DNA of 35,695 nt from an uncultured Caulobacterales bacterium (GTDB lineage Bacteria; Pseudomonadota; Alphaproteobacteria; Caulobacterales; Maricaulaceae): positions 1 through 35,695 of the forward strand of contig CALDTL010000027.1 in the NCBI GenBank assembly GCA_937923965.1, in the 5' to 3' direction. Each line of letters opens with the position of its first letter. Position 1 is the stretch's first letter. The notes below the pieces were generated by a model. It was not told the origin of the DNA. It saw only the letters and a list, made by a program, of their open reading frames with translations, and searched no databases. Both the position numbers and the translations under genes were made by a program. Below are positions 16,447 to 26,043 of the stretch, piece after piece.

Positions 16447-18560
16447 CCTGCCCGCATCATCGCAATCCCGTAATCTTGCTCAAACAAGTACAGAAGGTTT
16501 CGCGCCGCCAGGCCGCGCGAGGTCTTTAACCCCGGGTCCATTTGCACCAATAGTCTGGCATCTTGTGTCGCGGTCTCCAAAAGGTCTTTATGTTTGTCTA
16601 AATTAGCAAGCGTGAAACGCGGCAGTCCCGATTGAGCCGCGCCCAGCAAATCGCCTGAGCCTCGAAGCTCCCAATCTTTTTCAGCGATAAGAAACCCGTC
16701 TTCCGATTGACGCATAATTTCCAATCGGGCTTTGCCGTTGGCGGAAAGTGGTCCTTGGTACAGCAGCAGGCAAGTTGATTTCTTGTCGGACCGCCCAACA
16801 CGTCCGCGCAGCTGATGTAATTGAGCGAGGCCAAATCGTTCGGCATGTTCAATGACGATAATCGTGGCATTGGGTGCATCCACCCCGACTTCGATGACCG
16901 TGGTGGCGACCAGAATATCAAATTCACCAGCTTTAAATCTGATACTCATCGACTCTTTTTCCTGTGCAGAAAGCCGTCCATGGAGCAAACCAACTCTATC
17001 TCCAAACATCGCCGTGAGCTGACGATGACGATCTTCAACAGAAGATAAGTTCAAAAGTTCACTGTCTTCGACCAAGGGGCAGACCCAATAGACTTGATTG
17101 CCCTCTTTGACGGCGCGGCCCACGGCATCAATCACCCCATCAAGCCGCGCAAGCGGCAGAATAGCGGTTTCAATCGGCACGCGTCCTGCTGGTTTCTCAT
17201 CCAAAATGGAGATGTCTAAATCCCCATAACTTGTCAGAGCAAGTGTTCGAGGTATGGGAGTGGCCGTCATCACGAGCAGGTCTGTGGCATCGCCTTTTTC
17301 CGTGAGCCTGAGGCGGTCCCTGACGCCAAAGCGATGCTGCTCATCAATAATGACCAGCCCTAGGTTTTTAAAGGCGGCCTTATCCTGAAAGAGAGCATGG
17401 GTGCCAACCACGACATCAATGTATCCCTCCTCCATACCCGTGGCGAGCGCCTCCCGAGATTTGCCTTTATCGCGGCCGGTCACGCCTTCGACAATAAGGC
17501 CCGCAGGCTCCAAGAATCTGCCCAGCGTTTCGACATGCTGTCGTGCTAATATTTCTGTCGGCGCCATGAGCGCGGTTTGAACCCCCGCTTCTGCGGCGTA
17601 AGCACAGGCGAGGGCGGCGACGAATGTTTTGCCGGCCCCCACATCTCCTTGCAACAAACGCGACATCCTGTTTGACGATGCCATATCCGCCTTGATTTCG
17701 CCAAAAGCGCGGGCTTGCGCGCCGGTTGGAGGGAATGGCGCGGCTTTCAACACGTCATCTACATAATCACCTTTAGCGGCAAGAACTCGGCCACCTGTTC
17801 CGCGATTGCGTTCACGGACAAGGGCCATAGCCAGTTGTTTCGCAAGTAGTTCATCATAAGCTAAACGACGACGCACCGGACTGTCCTCCTTTACATCAAC
17901 GGGATGCTCAGGCCGATGCAATAAAGTGAGTGCCGCGCGATAATCTGGCCAGTCTTGTTGCGTTTGAAAGGTTGCGTCGAGCCAGTTGCCGAGGTGAGCT
18001 CCAGCCAACACTTTATCAAGAGCGTTGCTTATGGATTTGCGTGCAATTTTCTGACCGAGCCCCGCCGTCAGAGGATAAAGTGTTTCCAACTCCGGCAGGT
18101 CCTCTGCATCTTCGAGCTTGAGAACGTAATCAGGATGCGTCATTTGGATTTCAGCATTATAGACTTCGCATTTGCCTGATATAATGCGCCGCGATCCGAC
18201 AGGCATGAGTTTCTCCATGCTCTGCGGGTAGGCTTTGAACCAAGTCAATGTCATGTCGCCCGTGTCGTCGAAGACGCGCACGCGATACGGCCGATTGCGA
18301 GAATTGGGCGCTATATGACTGCCGACGGTCACTTCGAATGTCGCAATGTCGCCCTCTCGGACACCTGCGATTGTTGGGCGGTTTGTCCTATCCACCAATC
18401 CAGTCGGCGGGGTAAGCACCAAGTCTCGCAGCCGAGGCCCCATTGCTCGGGTTAGAGCCTCCCCAACTTTATCGCCGACGCCCTTCAGCGACGTAACATC
18501 AGCAAAATATGCGTTGAGATCACTGGGCCGCGCTGTCAATTTTTGAGGTGTTCGAGACAT
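16443..18560 (-). CDS. recG: ATP-dependent DNA helicase RecG
   Basis: 705 residues, normal RecG length. The enzyme reverses stalled replication forks and branch-migrates junctions. The N-terminal wedge/OB domain (about 50-160) is followed by superfamily 2 helicase motifs: Walker A GDVGAGKTF near 303-311, DEQHRFG near 404-410, TATPIPRTL near 430, and the C-terminal QLRGRVGRS and DGFLIAEKDWELRGSGD segments. Start ATG 18560 gives the expected N-terminus. It diverges from sdhE-mfd and ends by sharing its stop with DUF502. Confidence 0.96.
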   Translation of the reverse strand: MSRTPQKLTARPSDLNAYFADVTSLKGVGDKVGEALTRAMGPRLRDLVLTPPTGLVDRTNRPTIAGVREGDIATFEVTVGSHIAPNSRNRPYRVRVFDDTGDMTLTWFKAYPQSMEKLMPVGSRRIISGKCEVYNAEIQMTHPDYVLKLEDAEDLPELETLYPLTAGLGQKIARKSISNALDKVLAGAHLGNWLDATFQTQQDWPDYRAALTLLHRPEHPVDVKEDSPVRRRLAYDELLAKQLAMALVRERNRGTGGRVLAAKGDYVDDVLKAAPFPPTGAQARAFGEIKADMASSNRMSRLLQGDVGAGKTFVAALACAYAAEAGVQTALMAPTEILARQHVETLGRFLEPAGLIVEGVTGRDKGKSREALATGMEEGYIDVVVGTHALFQDKAAFKNLGLVIIDEQHRFGVRDRLRLTEKGDATDLLVMTATPIPRTLALTSYGDLDISILDEKPAGRVPIETAILPLARLDGVIDAVGRAVKEGNQVYWVCPLVEDSELLNLSSVEDRHRQLTAMFGDRVGLLHGRLSAQEKESMSIRFKAGEFDILVATTVIEVGVDAPNATIIVIEHAERFGLAQLHQLRGRVGRSDKKSTCLLLYQGPLSANGKARLEIMRQSEDGFLIAEKDWELRGSGDLLGAAQSGLPRFTLANLDKHKDLLETATQDARLLVQMDPGLKTSRGLAARNLLYLFEQDYGIAMMRAG

Positions 18561-18632
18561 AATGCCCTATCTGCTGTTTTGAATAGGTCTACACAAGTGA
18601 CATGACGCATGCGAGTCGGTAAGGCGCGCAAT

Positions 18633-18911
18633 ATGACTCATAGTGAAACAATGCCTGATTTAGAAATGCGAAAGAAGCGCTTGGTCTATCGCTCCCACTA
18701 TCGTGGTTTCCGAGAGGCCGACTTGATTTTGGGTGGTTTTGCAAAAGCACATATCGACAAAATGACCGAAGAAGAAATTTTGATGTTTGAAGATCTGCTG
18801 GGAGCCAAAGATCATGATATTTATGGCTGGATAAATCAAACTCTCATTGTCCCTGCAAATTACGACACCCCGCTCCTAGAGCGGCTACGCGCGTTTAAAC
18901 CTGTCAAATAA
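18633..18911 (+). CDS. sdhE: SdhE, succinate dehydrogenase FAD assembly factor
   Basis: 92 residues from ATG 18633. SdhE (DUF339/Sdh5) helps attach FAD covalently to SdhA. The hallmark is RSHYRGFREADLILGGFA, an RGxxExDLxL-type motif that carries the conserved Arg-Gly, followed by FEDLLGAKDHDIYGWI. I prefer this start to the ATG at 18609 because GTAAGG precedes it by about seven bases. Its TAA is followed directly by the mfd ATG, an arrangement frequent in alphaproteobacteria. Confidence 0.93.
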   Translation: MTHSETMPDLEMRKKRLVYRSHYRGFREADLILGGFAKAHIDKMTEEEILMFEDLLGAKDHDIYGWINQTLIVPANYDTPLLERLRAFKPVK

Positions 18912-21900
18912 ATGCAAATTCAACTCTCCCGATATGTCGGGCCCGACGCAGATTTAACGGCTTCAGGACTGCCTGAGGGGGCTGATGCATTCGCATTCAC
19001 AAAAGCAGTGCGGCGCGATAAAAAACCCGCGCTCTTTGTCGCCCGCGATGATGCACGGGCCGCCGCCTTCCAATCCGCATGCCGTTTTTTTGCGTCCGAT
19101 ATTCCTGTACTCATGCTTCCTGCTTGGGATTGCCTGCCATATGATCGCGTGTCGCCGAGCCGAACATTGGCCGCCCAGCGAGCAGGGGCCTTGTTCTTTT
19201 TAACGACATTGGACCAAACGAAACCTTGTATCATCGTCGCCACGGTTAGTGCAGCCCTACAAAAGGTCCCGCCGCGCGCTGTTATCTCAGGCGCAGGTCT
19301 GACGGCAAAGTTGGGTCAGACTTTGGAGCGCGAACGAATAGAAACATACCTCACGCATAATGGCTACGCCCGCGCCTCAACGGTGGTTGAGGCTGGAGAT
19401 TTTGCGGTGCGCGGCGGCATTATCGATATTTTCCCGCCAACAGAAAAACATCCGTTACGCCTTGATTTTTTTGGTGACGAAATTGAGTCCATCCGGGAAT
19501 TTGATATTGATACTCAGCGGACGACTTCAGCCAGATCAGAGCTGACCTTGGCGCCCGTTTCTGAAGTCTTCATGACAGAAGAGTCAATCAGCCATTTCCG
19601 CAAGAACTACATCGCGAGTTTCGGCGGCGGCGTGAGCCGTGACCCCATCTATGCTGCCGTAATCGATGGCATTCGCCCGCAAGGTATCGAACATTATATG
19701 ACTCTGTTTTATGAGCATGTGGAGACGATTTTTGATTATCTCGGACCGAAAACTTTAGTGGCTCTGGATGGATTATTCCGCGAGGCGAAAGTCGAGCGGA
19801 CCGATCTCATCGAAGACTTTTATTCATCACGCCGTGAACATGCCGAGGCGCGAGACAGTGGTTCAGGTGACCCATCAAAAAATGCAGGCCTGTATCGTCC
19901 TCTCCCCATTGAAGCGCTCTATCTGGGAGACGCGGATTGGGACTCACTCATCGCTGCGCAGCGCGTCCGGCAACACACGCCTTTCGAGAGCCCGGAAGAA
20001 GGCGTCATCGACTTTGGGGGACGCCCAACACGTAATTTTTCAGCTGAACGCCGCACAGAAGGCGTCAATGTCTTTGACGTCGTTGCAGAGCATGTGAATA
20101 CACTGCGCCGCTCGGGACAGCGGGTTTGGCTAGGCTGTTGGACGGAGGGGTCAAGAGAGCGCCTTGTCAACGTTTTTGAGGATCAAGAACTGATCGTCCC
20201 AAAAGTTGGCGCCCAAGCTGCACTGGATAGTCAACCTGGCGACCTTCGCGCCATTATACTTCCGATAGAAAATGGGTTTACGCTTGGGAAGCTTTCCGTC
20301 CTCTCCGAGCAAGATATTCTTGGTGACCGTTTGATCAATCGTGGGCGGAAGCGAAAAGCCAAGAACTTCATTTCGGAAGCCGCCTCCCTATCACCGGGCG
20401 ACCTCATTGTTCATATTGACCACGGGTTAGGGCGGTATCTGGGGCTAAAAACTCTCCAAGTTTCGGACGCGCCGCATGATTGTCTCGAGCTAGAATATGC
20501 GGGTGCCGCGAAGTTGTATCTTCCTGTAGAGAATATTGAACTCCTCTCTCGCTATGGCAGTGCAGGTGAAGGTGCGGTCCTCGACCGTCTCGGCAGCGCA
20601 GCCTGGCAAGCCCGAAAAGCCAAGGCCAAAGGACGGCTCCGAGAACTCGCGGCAGGTCTCATCAAGATCGCAGCCAAACGTGCCATGCGTAAGACTGACC
20701 CCATTGCGCCTGACGAGGCGACCTATAATGAATTTGCGGCGCGCTTTCCTTATGCGGAAACGGACGATCAGCTCGGCGCGATCGATGATGTTTACGAGGA
20801 CCTCGCTAGCGGAAGGCCAATGGACCGTTTAATCTGCGGCGATGTTGGTTTTGGGAAAACAGAAGTTGCGCTTCGTGCCGCCTTCGCCGTTGCTATGGCG
20901 GGGCAACAGGTCGCGGTGGTGGCGCCGACAACGATCTTGTCTCGGCAGCATTTTAAGACCTTCAGCACACGCTTTCGCGGTTGGCCCGTAAATGTCCGAC
21001 AATTGTCCCGGCTCGTGACAGCTAAGGAGGCCAAGCAAACCAAGGAAGATTTATCCAGCGGGCGCGTTGATATTGTGATTGGCACCCATGCCTTACTCGC
21101 GAAGACGGTTAAGTTTTCAGATCTAGGTCTTGTTATTGTCGATGAAGAACAGCGTTTTGGCGTTCAGCATAAAGAACGACTTAAATCTCTTAGGGCCGAT
21201 GTGCATGTTTTAACGTTGACAGCCACACCCATTCCGCGAACTTTACAAATGGCGTTGTCGGGCATACGTGAACTTTCCCTCATTGCCACGCCGCCTGTCG
21301 ACCGTCTTGCCATTCGAACATATGTGACGCCTTGGGATGACGTGGGCATTCGCAAAGCCCTCTTGCGGGAGAAATATAGGGGAGGGCAATCTTACTTCGT
21401 GTGTCCGCGTATCGCCGATATTCCGAGAATTGAGGAATTTATGCGCAACGCTGTGCCGGAGGTAAAATTTATTATTGCCCACGGACGAATGGCGGCCAGT
21501 GCCTTGGAAGACATCATGACCGCCTTTTATGACGGAGAATATGATGTGTTAATTTCTACATCGATCATTGAAAGCGGAATCGACATTCCCTCAGCCAATA
21601 CCATGATTATCTATCGCGCGGATAAATTTGGTCTGGCGCAGCTCTATCAAATGCGGGGGCGGGTCGGGCGCTCGAAGGTGCGGGCTTATGCTTACTTAAC
21701 AATGCCGGAAGCGCAAATCGCGACCGAGAGCGCTCTTAAACGTCTGAAAGTTATGCAATCTCTCGACAATCTGGGCGCAGGTTTTACGTTAGCCAGTCAT
21801 GATCTGGATATGCGCGGCGGGGGCAATCCTCTGGGCGAAGAGCAATCAGGCCACATTAAAGACCTAGGGGTTGAGCTGTATCAACATATGCTAGAGGAGG

Positions 21901-22391
21901 CCGTCGCGGACTTAAAAGATGCTGAAGACAGCGTTCGAGATGAAAGCTGGACCCCGCAAGTCAATGTCGGTGTGGCGATTTTAATCCCCGAGAGCTATAT
22001 TTCTGACCTCAATTTACGTCTCGCAACATATCGCAGGATATCTGAGATCGCAGACGACACTCAAGCCAATGCGCTTGCAGCAGAATTAATTGATCGCTTC
22101 GGCCCTATCCCGCAAGAAGTTGAGCATTTGTTAAAAGTCATGAAAATCAAACGACTATGTAGATTAGCGCATGTAGCGAAAATCGATGCAGGGCCGAAAG
22201 GTGTCGTCATGCACATGCGACATGAGGATGTGAAGGATCCGTCGGTCATATTAAACGCAATCACAAAAAATAGCGGATGGCGTCTTAGACCTGACCAAAC
22301 TATATTGGTGATGGGTAATTATGATGAAGCAAAATTCCGTTTGCGGGGAACCGAAAAAGCCGTGGAGGCTTTGATAGCCAATGCCGCCTAA
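18912..22391 (+). CDS. mfd: Mfd, transcription-repair coupling factor
   Basis: 1159 residues. Mfd displaces RNA polymerase stalled at lesions and recruits UvrA. The UvrB-like N-terminal modules cover about 1-330 (RGGIIDIFPP, LRLDFFGDEIESIREFD). The CarD-like RNA-polymerase-interacting domain begins near 493 (PGDLIVHIDHGLGRYLGL). The translocase has Walker A GDVGFGKTE near 643-651, DEEQRFG near 744-750, TATPIPRTL soon after, and QMRGRVGRS; the TRCF C-terminal domain closes the protein. It starts directly after the sdhE stop and its stop overlaps that of the convergent PopA-like gene (CTAA). Confidence 0.97.
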   Translation: MQIQLSRYVGPDADLTASGLPEGADAFAFTKAVRRDKKPALFVARDDARAAAFQSACRFFASDIPVLMLPAWDCLPYDRVSPSRTLAAQRAGALFFLTTLDQTKPCIIVATVSAALQKVPPRAVISGAGLTAKLGQTLERERIETYLTHNGYARASTVVEAGDFAVRGGIIDIFPPTEKHPLRLDFFGDEIESIREFDIDTQRTTSARSELTLAPVSEVFMTEESISHFRKNYIASFGGGVSRDPIYAAVIDGIRPQGIEHYMTLFYEHVETIFDYLGPKTLVALDGLFREAKVERTDLIEDFYSSRREHAEARDSGSGDPSKNAGLYRPLPIEALYLGDADWDSLIAAQRVRQHTPFESPEEGVIDFGGRPTRNFSAERRTEGVNVFDVVAEHVNTLRRSGQRVWLGCWTEGSRERLVNVFEDQELIVPKVGAQAALDSQPGDLRAIILPIENGFTLGKLSVLSEQDILGDRLINRGRKRKAKNFISEAASLSPGDLIVHIDHGLGRYLGLKTLQVSDAPHDCLELEYAGAAKLYLPVENIELLSRYGSAGEGAVLDRLGSAAWQARKAKAKGRLRELAAGLIKIAAKRAMRKTDPIAPDEATYNEFAARFPYAETDDQLGAIDDVYEDLASGRPMDRLICGDVGFGKTEVALRAAFAVAMAGQQVAVVAPTTILSRQHFKTFSTRFRGWPVNVRQLSRLVTAKEAKQTKEDLSSGRVDIVIGTHALLAKTVKFSDLGLVIVDEEQRFGVQHKERLKSLRADVHVLTLTATPIPRTLQMALSGIRELSLIATPPVDRLAIRTYVTPWDDVGIRKALLREKYRGGQSYFVCPRIADIPRIEEFMRNAVPEVKFIIAHGRMAASALEDIMTAFYDGEYDVLISTSIIESGIDIPSANTMIIYRADKFGLAQLYQMRGRVGRSKVRAYAYLTMPEAQIATESALKRLKVMQSLDNLGAGFTLASHDLDMRGGGNPLGEEQSGHIKDLGVELYQHMLEEAVADLKDAEDSVRDESWTPQVNVGVAILIPESYISDLNLRLATYRRISEIADDTQANALAAELIDRFGPIPQEVEHLLKVMKIKRLCRLAHVAKIDAGPKGVVMHMRHEDVKDPSVILNAITKNSGWRLRPDQTILVMGNYDEAKFRLRGTEKAVEALIANAA

Positions 22392-23776
22392 AGCGGGTCC
22401 GGATCATGAATCAAATTCGCAATCAATTTATCAAGTCCATTCACGCTTGCTTCGGACGTTGAAGCTATTTCAAAAATCGACGTTTGAGCCGTAAGGCTTA
22501 TCCCATTTCCTAACTGAGCGCCGCTCTCGTAGATATTGCAATCCAAAAGCCCTTTGATTCGAGCCAGAACACGTTTCACTTCCGCAGTGTTCGTATTGTA
22601 AAACGCGAGGACCAAAATATCCTTATTCCATCGGCACAACACGTCTTGCATCCGAATAAGATCTTTCAGCAATTCAATGGTTTGCGTGTAAGCTCCCTCA
22701 ATTGCCTCAGGCGTGACAACATCAACAGAGCTTGCGAGAAGTTTTAAACCCAAAAGTGTAACGGGATGGCCCGCTGTCTTCGCATCTCGCAAAACACGGG
22801 GTAGGTGAGCGCGAATGAAAGCTTCAGAGAAAGCAGATTGGGTCTCATCGCCGGAGACTTCCAAGGCAAGTGACTGGAAATCCGTTTTCATTTGCTCATG
22901 GACACGATGGTAATTTGCCAATTCCAAAATTCGGCCACTGATTTCTTCGGCGTCAGCATGCGTGTCAATTATATCCCGCGCACCGTGCTCATAAGCAGCC
23001 TTGTGGTCTAAGAATTTAGAGCCATCGACAAGGAACAAGGTCGGAGTGTGATATAATTTTGAATTTCGGCGCATAACGTCAGAAATACTGAAGGCTGGCT
23101 CTGATTGTTCCAAGGCATTCATCACGACAGCATCAAAGGGCTCTCCGTGCAGATAATCAAAGGCAGAGAAACTGGTGAAGGCCGCAACAACGTCCACGCC
23201 TTTATCCTGAAGGGCGTTCACGATTATCATAAAGCTAGGCGTCGCTTTACCGATGAATAGGACCCGAAATTTTCTGTCGGGCGAAAAGTCGCCTAACGTG
23301 GGTGTTTTTCCAAAATCGACTCGTAGGGTTTCAAGACGCCTCTCAATTTCGCCCTCCATAACCCCGAGACGGATCATTGCATTGACGCGATTAGCGATTT
23401 GAGACGCATGCATCGGCGCAAAGAGCGTTGTGTCAAACCCTTCAGATTCTTCTTTCAAGGGCCTGGACATCGCACCTATTACAGGAATAATGCGCGCCTT
23501 ATAGTGCGCTCGAACAACTTTGGCGAGTTTTGGCCCCTGTTCTGCATAATCTATCAAATGACACAAAACTGCATCGGGCGCCTCGGTTGGAATAGCTGTT
23601 AACGTGTTGCCATCGAAGAGTGATAATTGAACATCGAGATGTAGAGACCGTAAGTTTTTTGCGACCTCACGGCTTTCACTTGGATGATCAGAGACAATTA
23701 AGACCCGCGTCTTGCGTGATATCGGCGGAACAATGAGACGCGAATCATTTTTTAAATCAAGGGCAACAGCTGGCAT
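22388..23776 (-). CDS. PopA/PleD-like protein: two degenerate receivers and degenerate GGDEF
   Basis: 462 residues. A first receiver-like domain is at about 23-135 (RVLIVSDHPSESRE), a second at about 168-290 (FRVLFIGKATPSFM), and a GGDEF-like domain at about 300-455. The usual phospho-acceptor Asp is His73 in the first receiver (DAVLCHL) and Asn in the second (DAVVMNAL). In the GGDEF domain, RMQD (375-378) aligns with the c-di-GMP inhibitory site RxxD of PleD, but the active-site GGEEF position reads NKDIL. Thus I expect no cyclase activity but possibly c-di-GMP binding. The architecture equals that of Caulobacter PopA, a c-di-GMP effector in CtrA proteolysis. Orthology is not proven. A CtrA-like box lies 25 bases upstream. 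Confidence 0.75.
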   Translation of the reverse strand: MPAVALDLKNDSRLIVPPISRKTRVLIVSDHPSESREVAKNLRSLHLDVQLSLFDGNTLTAIPTEAPDAVLCHLIDYAEQGPKLAKVVRAHYKARIIPVIGAMSRPLKEESEGFDTTLFAPMHASQIANRVNAMIRLGVMEGEIERRLETLRVDFGKTPTLGDFSPDRKFRVLFIGKATPSFMIIVNALQDKGVDVVAAFTSFSAFDYLHGEPFDAVVMNALEQSEPAFSISDVMRRNSKLYHTPTLFLVDGSKFLDHKAAYEHGARDIIDTHADAEEISGRILELANYHRVHEQMKTDFQSLALEVSGDETQSAFSEAFIRAHLPRVLRDAKTAGHPVTLLGLKLLASSVDVVTPEAIEGAYTQTIELLKDLIRMQDVLCRWNKDILVLAFYNTNTAEVKRVLARIKGLLDCNIYESGAQLGNGISLTAQTSIFEIASTSEASVNGLDKLIANLIHDPDPL

Positions 23777-23800
23777 GTGCTCTAATTACGACCAGAGTCC

Positions 23801-23819
23801 TTACCAGCCCATTAACCAT
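23801..23819 (+). promoter_or_regulatory. Candidate CtrA box upstream of the PopA-like gene
   Basis: TTACCAGCCCATTAACCAT equals TTAC-N7-TTAACCAT, one base away from the full CtrA consensus TTAA-N7-TTAACCAT. It lies in the 56-bp gap between the M2 peptidase stop and the PopA-like start. It reads on the strand opposite to the gene. CtrA binding in this place would be plausible for a cell-cycle gene, but short motifs also occur by chance. Confidence 0.5.
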
Positions 23820-23832
23820 ATGGATCTGCGCA

Positions 23833-25848
23833 TTACCAACCGCAGGTGCGATCCTTATTTTCCTCCTCAAGGAAAGTCATAAGAGGCGCGAAATACTCTA
23901 AAATAGCAGAGCCATCCATCTCCCGAGTTCCAGTGAAGGCTTCGAGCGCATCTGGCCAAGGCTTGCTGGCTCCCATTTCTAACATTGCGTTGAAATTCTC
24001 GCCGACATCTGTGTTCCCGTAGATAGAGCAGCGGTGGAGAGGGCCCTCAAAGCCAGCCTGATCGCAGGCAGCTTTGTGAAATTGGAACTGCAAGATATGA
24101 GATAGGAAATAGCGCATATAGGGCGTATTTCCCGGGATATGATATTTGGCTCCCGGATCAAATGCATCGCCTGGACGCACGCTAGGCGCCTTCAGTCCCT
24201 GATATTTTTCGCGGAGTTCCCACCACCCATCATTGTATTCAGATGGTGAATAGGTGCCGTCGAAAACCTTCCAGCGCCATTGATCCACCATGAGGCCAAA
24301 TGGGAGGAAAGCTACCTTGTCCATAGCCTGGCGCATCAGAAGGGCTAGATCTGCATCCTCGCCTGGAACATCTTCCGCGTCTAAAAGTCCGATTTCGACA
24401 AGATACTCCGGCGTGATAGAAAGCGCGATCATATCGCCAATCGCTTCATGGAAGCCATCATTCGCTCCGGTTTTGTAGAACACGGATTGATCCTTGTAGG
24501 CGCGTTGATAAAAATTATGTCCCAATTCATGGTGAACGGTCGAGAAATCCTCACCATTGACCTTAGTACACATTTTTATGCGGACATCTTCGTAATCATC
24601 CAAATTCCAAGCGGAAGCGTGACACACAACTTCGCGATCCCTTGGTTTGGTAATAAGAGAGCGTTCCCAGAATGTTTCTGGTAATTCTTCGAAGCCCATG
24701 GACGTAAAAAACTGCTCCGCAACTTCAACCATCTTTTTGGCGTCATAATTATTTTCGACCAGCAGCTTCGTTACATCAACGCCCTTGGCGCTGCCCTCGG
24801 GCGCAACATCATCATAGATGTTCCCCCAACTTTGCCCCCACATATTCCCGAGTAGGTCAGCCCTGATGGGCGCATCTAGAGGGACGATTTCATTTCCATA
24901 TTTTTCATTCAAACCAGCCCGAACATAACAATGGAGTTCGTCATAGAGAGGTTTAACTTGTCCCCAGAGGCGATCAGCTTCTTTTGAGAACGCTTCCGCG
25001 TCCATATCATAACCCGCGCGCCAGAGATCGCCCGCGTCTTTAAACCCGAGCTCGGCGGAGCCTCTGTTGATGATTTTGACCATATTGGCGTAGTCATCTT
25101 TCATCGGCGTCGCGATCGTTCGCCAGCCTTCCCAAATCGACTGGAGTAAATCTGGATCATCGGATTTCGCAATGATGTCAGAAGCCTGCCCAAGATGGAT
25201 CGTTCCCTCGGGGGCTTCCTGTCCTAAAGTGCCGTCCGCATCACTGTCTAAAATTTCAATGATTCGCTCGTCATTAACATCGATCTCGAAACGGCCCTTT
25301 CCGTAAGTCCCGTCCAAATCTGTCATAATTCGCGCAAGTTTCTTAGCAGCCGCCTCATCATCTGGAGCCGGGAAGTTCGATCCTCGCAAAAGACCATTGA
25401 TCTTTCGCTGCATATCCGCGGGTAAAGATAAATCTTTGTATTTTTTGGCCTCGTTAGAGAGGCGCGTGGACATAACCGCACCTTCTTCGCCAACGCGCGC
25501 CTCGAGCGCGGCCGTATCCTCGGTGATGAAGTTCGCCTTGATCCAGTAAACCTTAGACGCATACGCGGAGTATTCAGCGATTTCTGTTTCAGCTGCCTCA
25601 AGAAATTCTTTGGCGCCTTGAACAGTTGGGGTTGTGTCTCCTGCGCTTTGCTTTGACGCGGCCATTAGCTCAGAGCCAGGACGCGTAGCAGCTTCTGTCA
25701 CGAGGGTTTCAACGGCGCTTGCGTCAGGAGCTTGTATAACCTCCGCTTCAGGCGCGGCCACGTCTGGCGCAGAGGCGTTGGAGCAAGAAATCATTAAAAG
25801 AGAGGCCGCAGTCAGGGCCGTTGCGCTAAGTAAATTCATATTTGCCAT
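23833..25848 (-). CDS. M2 family (ACE-like) zinc peptidase, lipoprotein
   Basis: 671 residues. The N-terminus has a hydrophobic signal ending LMISC (Cys22), a likely lipobox, followed by an Ala/Pro/Glu-rich linker to about residue 75. The gluzincin motif HHELGHNF at about 437-444 carries HExxH, and HEAIGDMIALS some 25 residues on supplies the third zinc ligand Glu, as in angiotensin-converting enzyme. The usual M2 length fits. It should be an outer- or inner-membrane lipoprotein that removes dipeptides from peptide C-termini; the natural substrate is unknown. GAGGA precedes the ATG by about seven bases. The gene diverges from hemH. Confidence 0.93.
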   Translation of the reverse strand: MANMNLLSATALTAASLLMISCSNASAPDVAAPEAEVIQAPDASAVETLVTEAATRPGSELMAASKQSAGDTTPTVQGAKEFLEAAETEIAEYSAYASKVYWIKANFITEDTAALEARVGEEGAVMSTRLSNEAKKYKDLSLPADMQRKINGLLRGSNFPAPDDEAAAKKLARIMTDLDGTYGKGRFEIDVNDERIIEILDSDADGTLGQEAPEGTIHLGQASDIIAKSDDPDLLQSIWEGWRTIATPMKDDYANMVKIINRGSAELGFKDAGDLWRAGYDMDAEAFSKEADRLWGQVKPLYDELHCYVRAGLNEKYGNEIVPLDAPIRADLLGNMWGQSWGNIYDDVAPEGSAKGVDVTKLLVENNYDAKKMVEVAEQFFTSMGFEELPETFWERSLITKPRDREVVCHASAWNLDDYEDVRIKMCTKVNGEDFSTVHHELGHNFYQRAYKDQSVFYKTGANDGFHEAIGDMIALSITPEYLVEIGLLDAEDVPGEDADLALLMRQAMDKVAFLPFGLMVDQWRWKVFDGTYSPSEYNDGWWELREKYQGLKAPSVRPGDAFDPGAKYHIPGNTPYMRYFLSHILQFQFHKAACDQAGFEGPLHRCSIYGNTDVGENFNAMLEMGASKPWPDALEAFTGTREMDGSAILEYFAPLMTFLEEENKDRTCGW

Positions 25849-26043
25849 GATGCCGTCCTCGCATGTATTTTAAAGCCGTTAGCGGTTAGGTTTAATTCCG
25901 CAAAATAACGCAATCTATTTATCTAAGGTCTGTCGTAGACATAGGGTAGGAAAGGTTCAACACTTGACCCGCACTGCAAGGTGTTAGACTCGCCCAATTC
26001 AACGCTTTATCTGCAATGTGAGACCCAAAGGACACAATGAATC

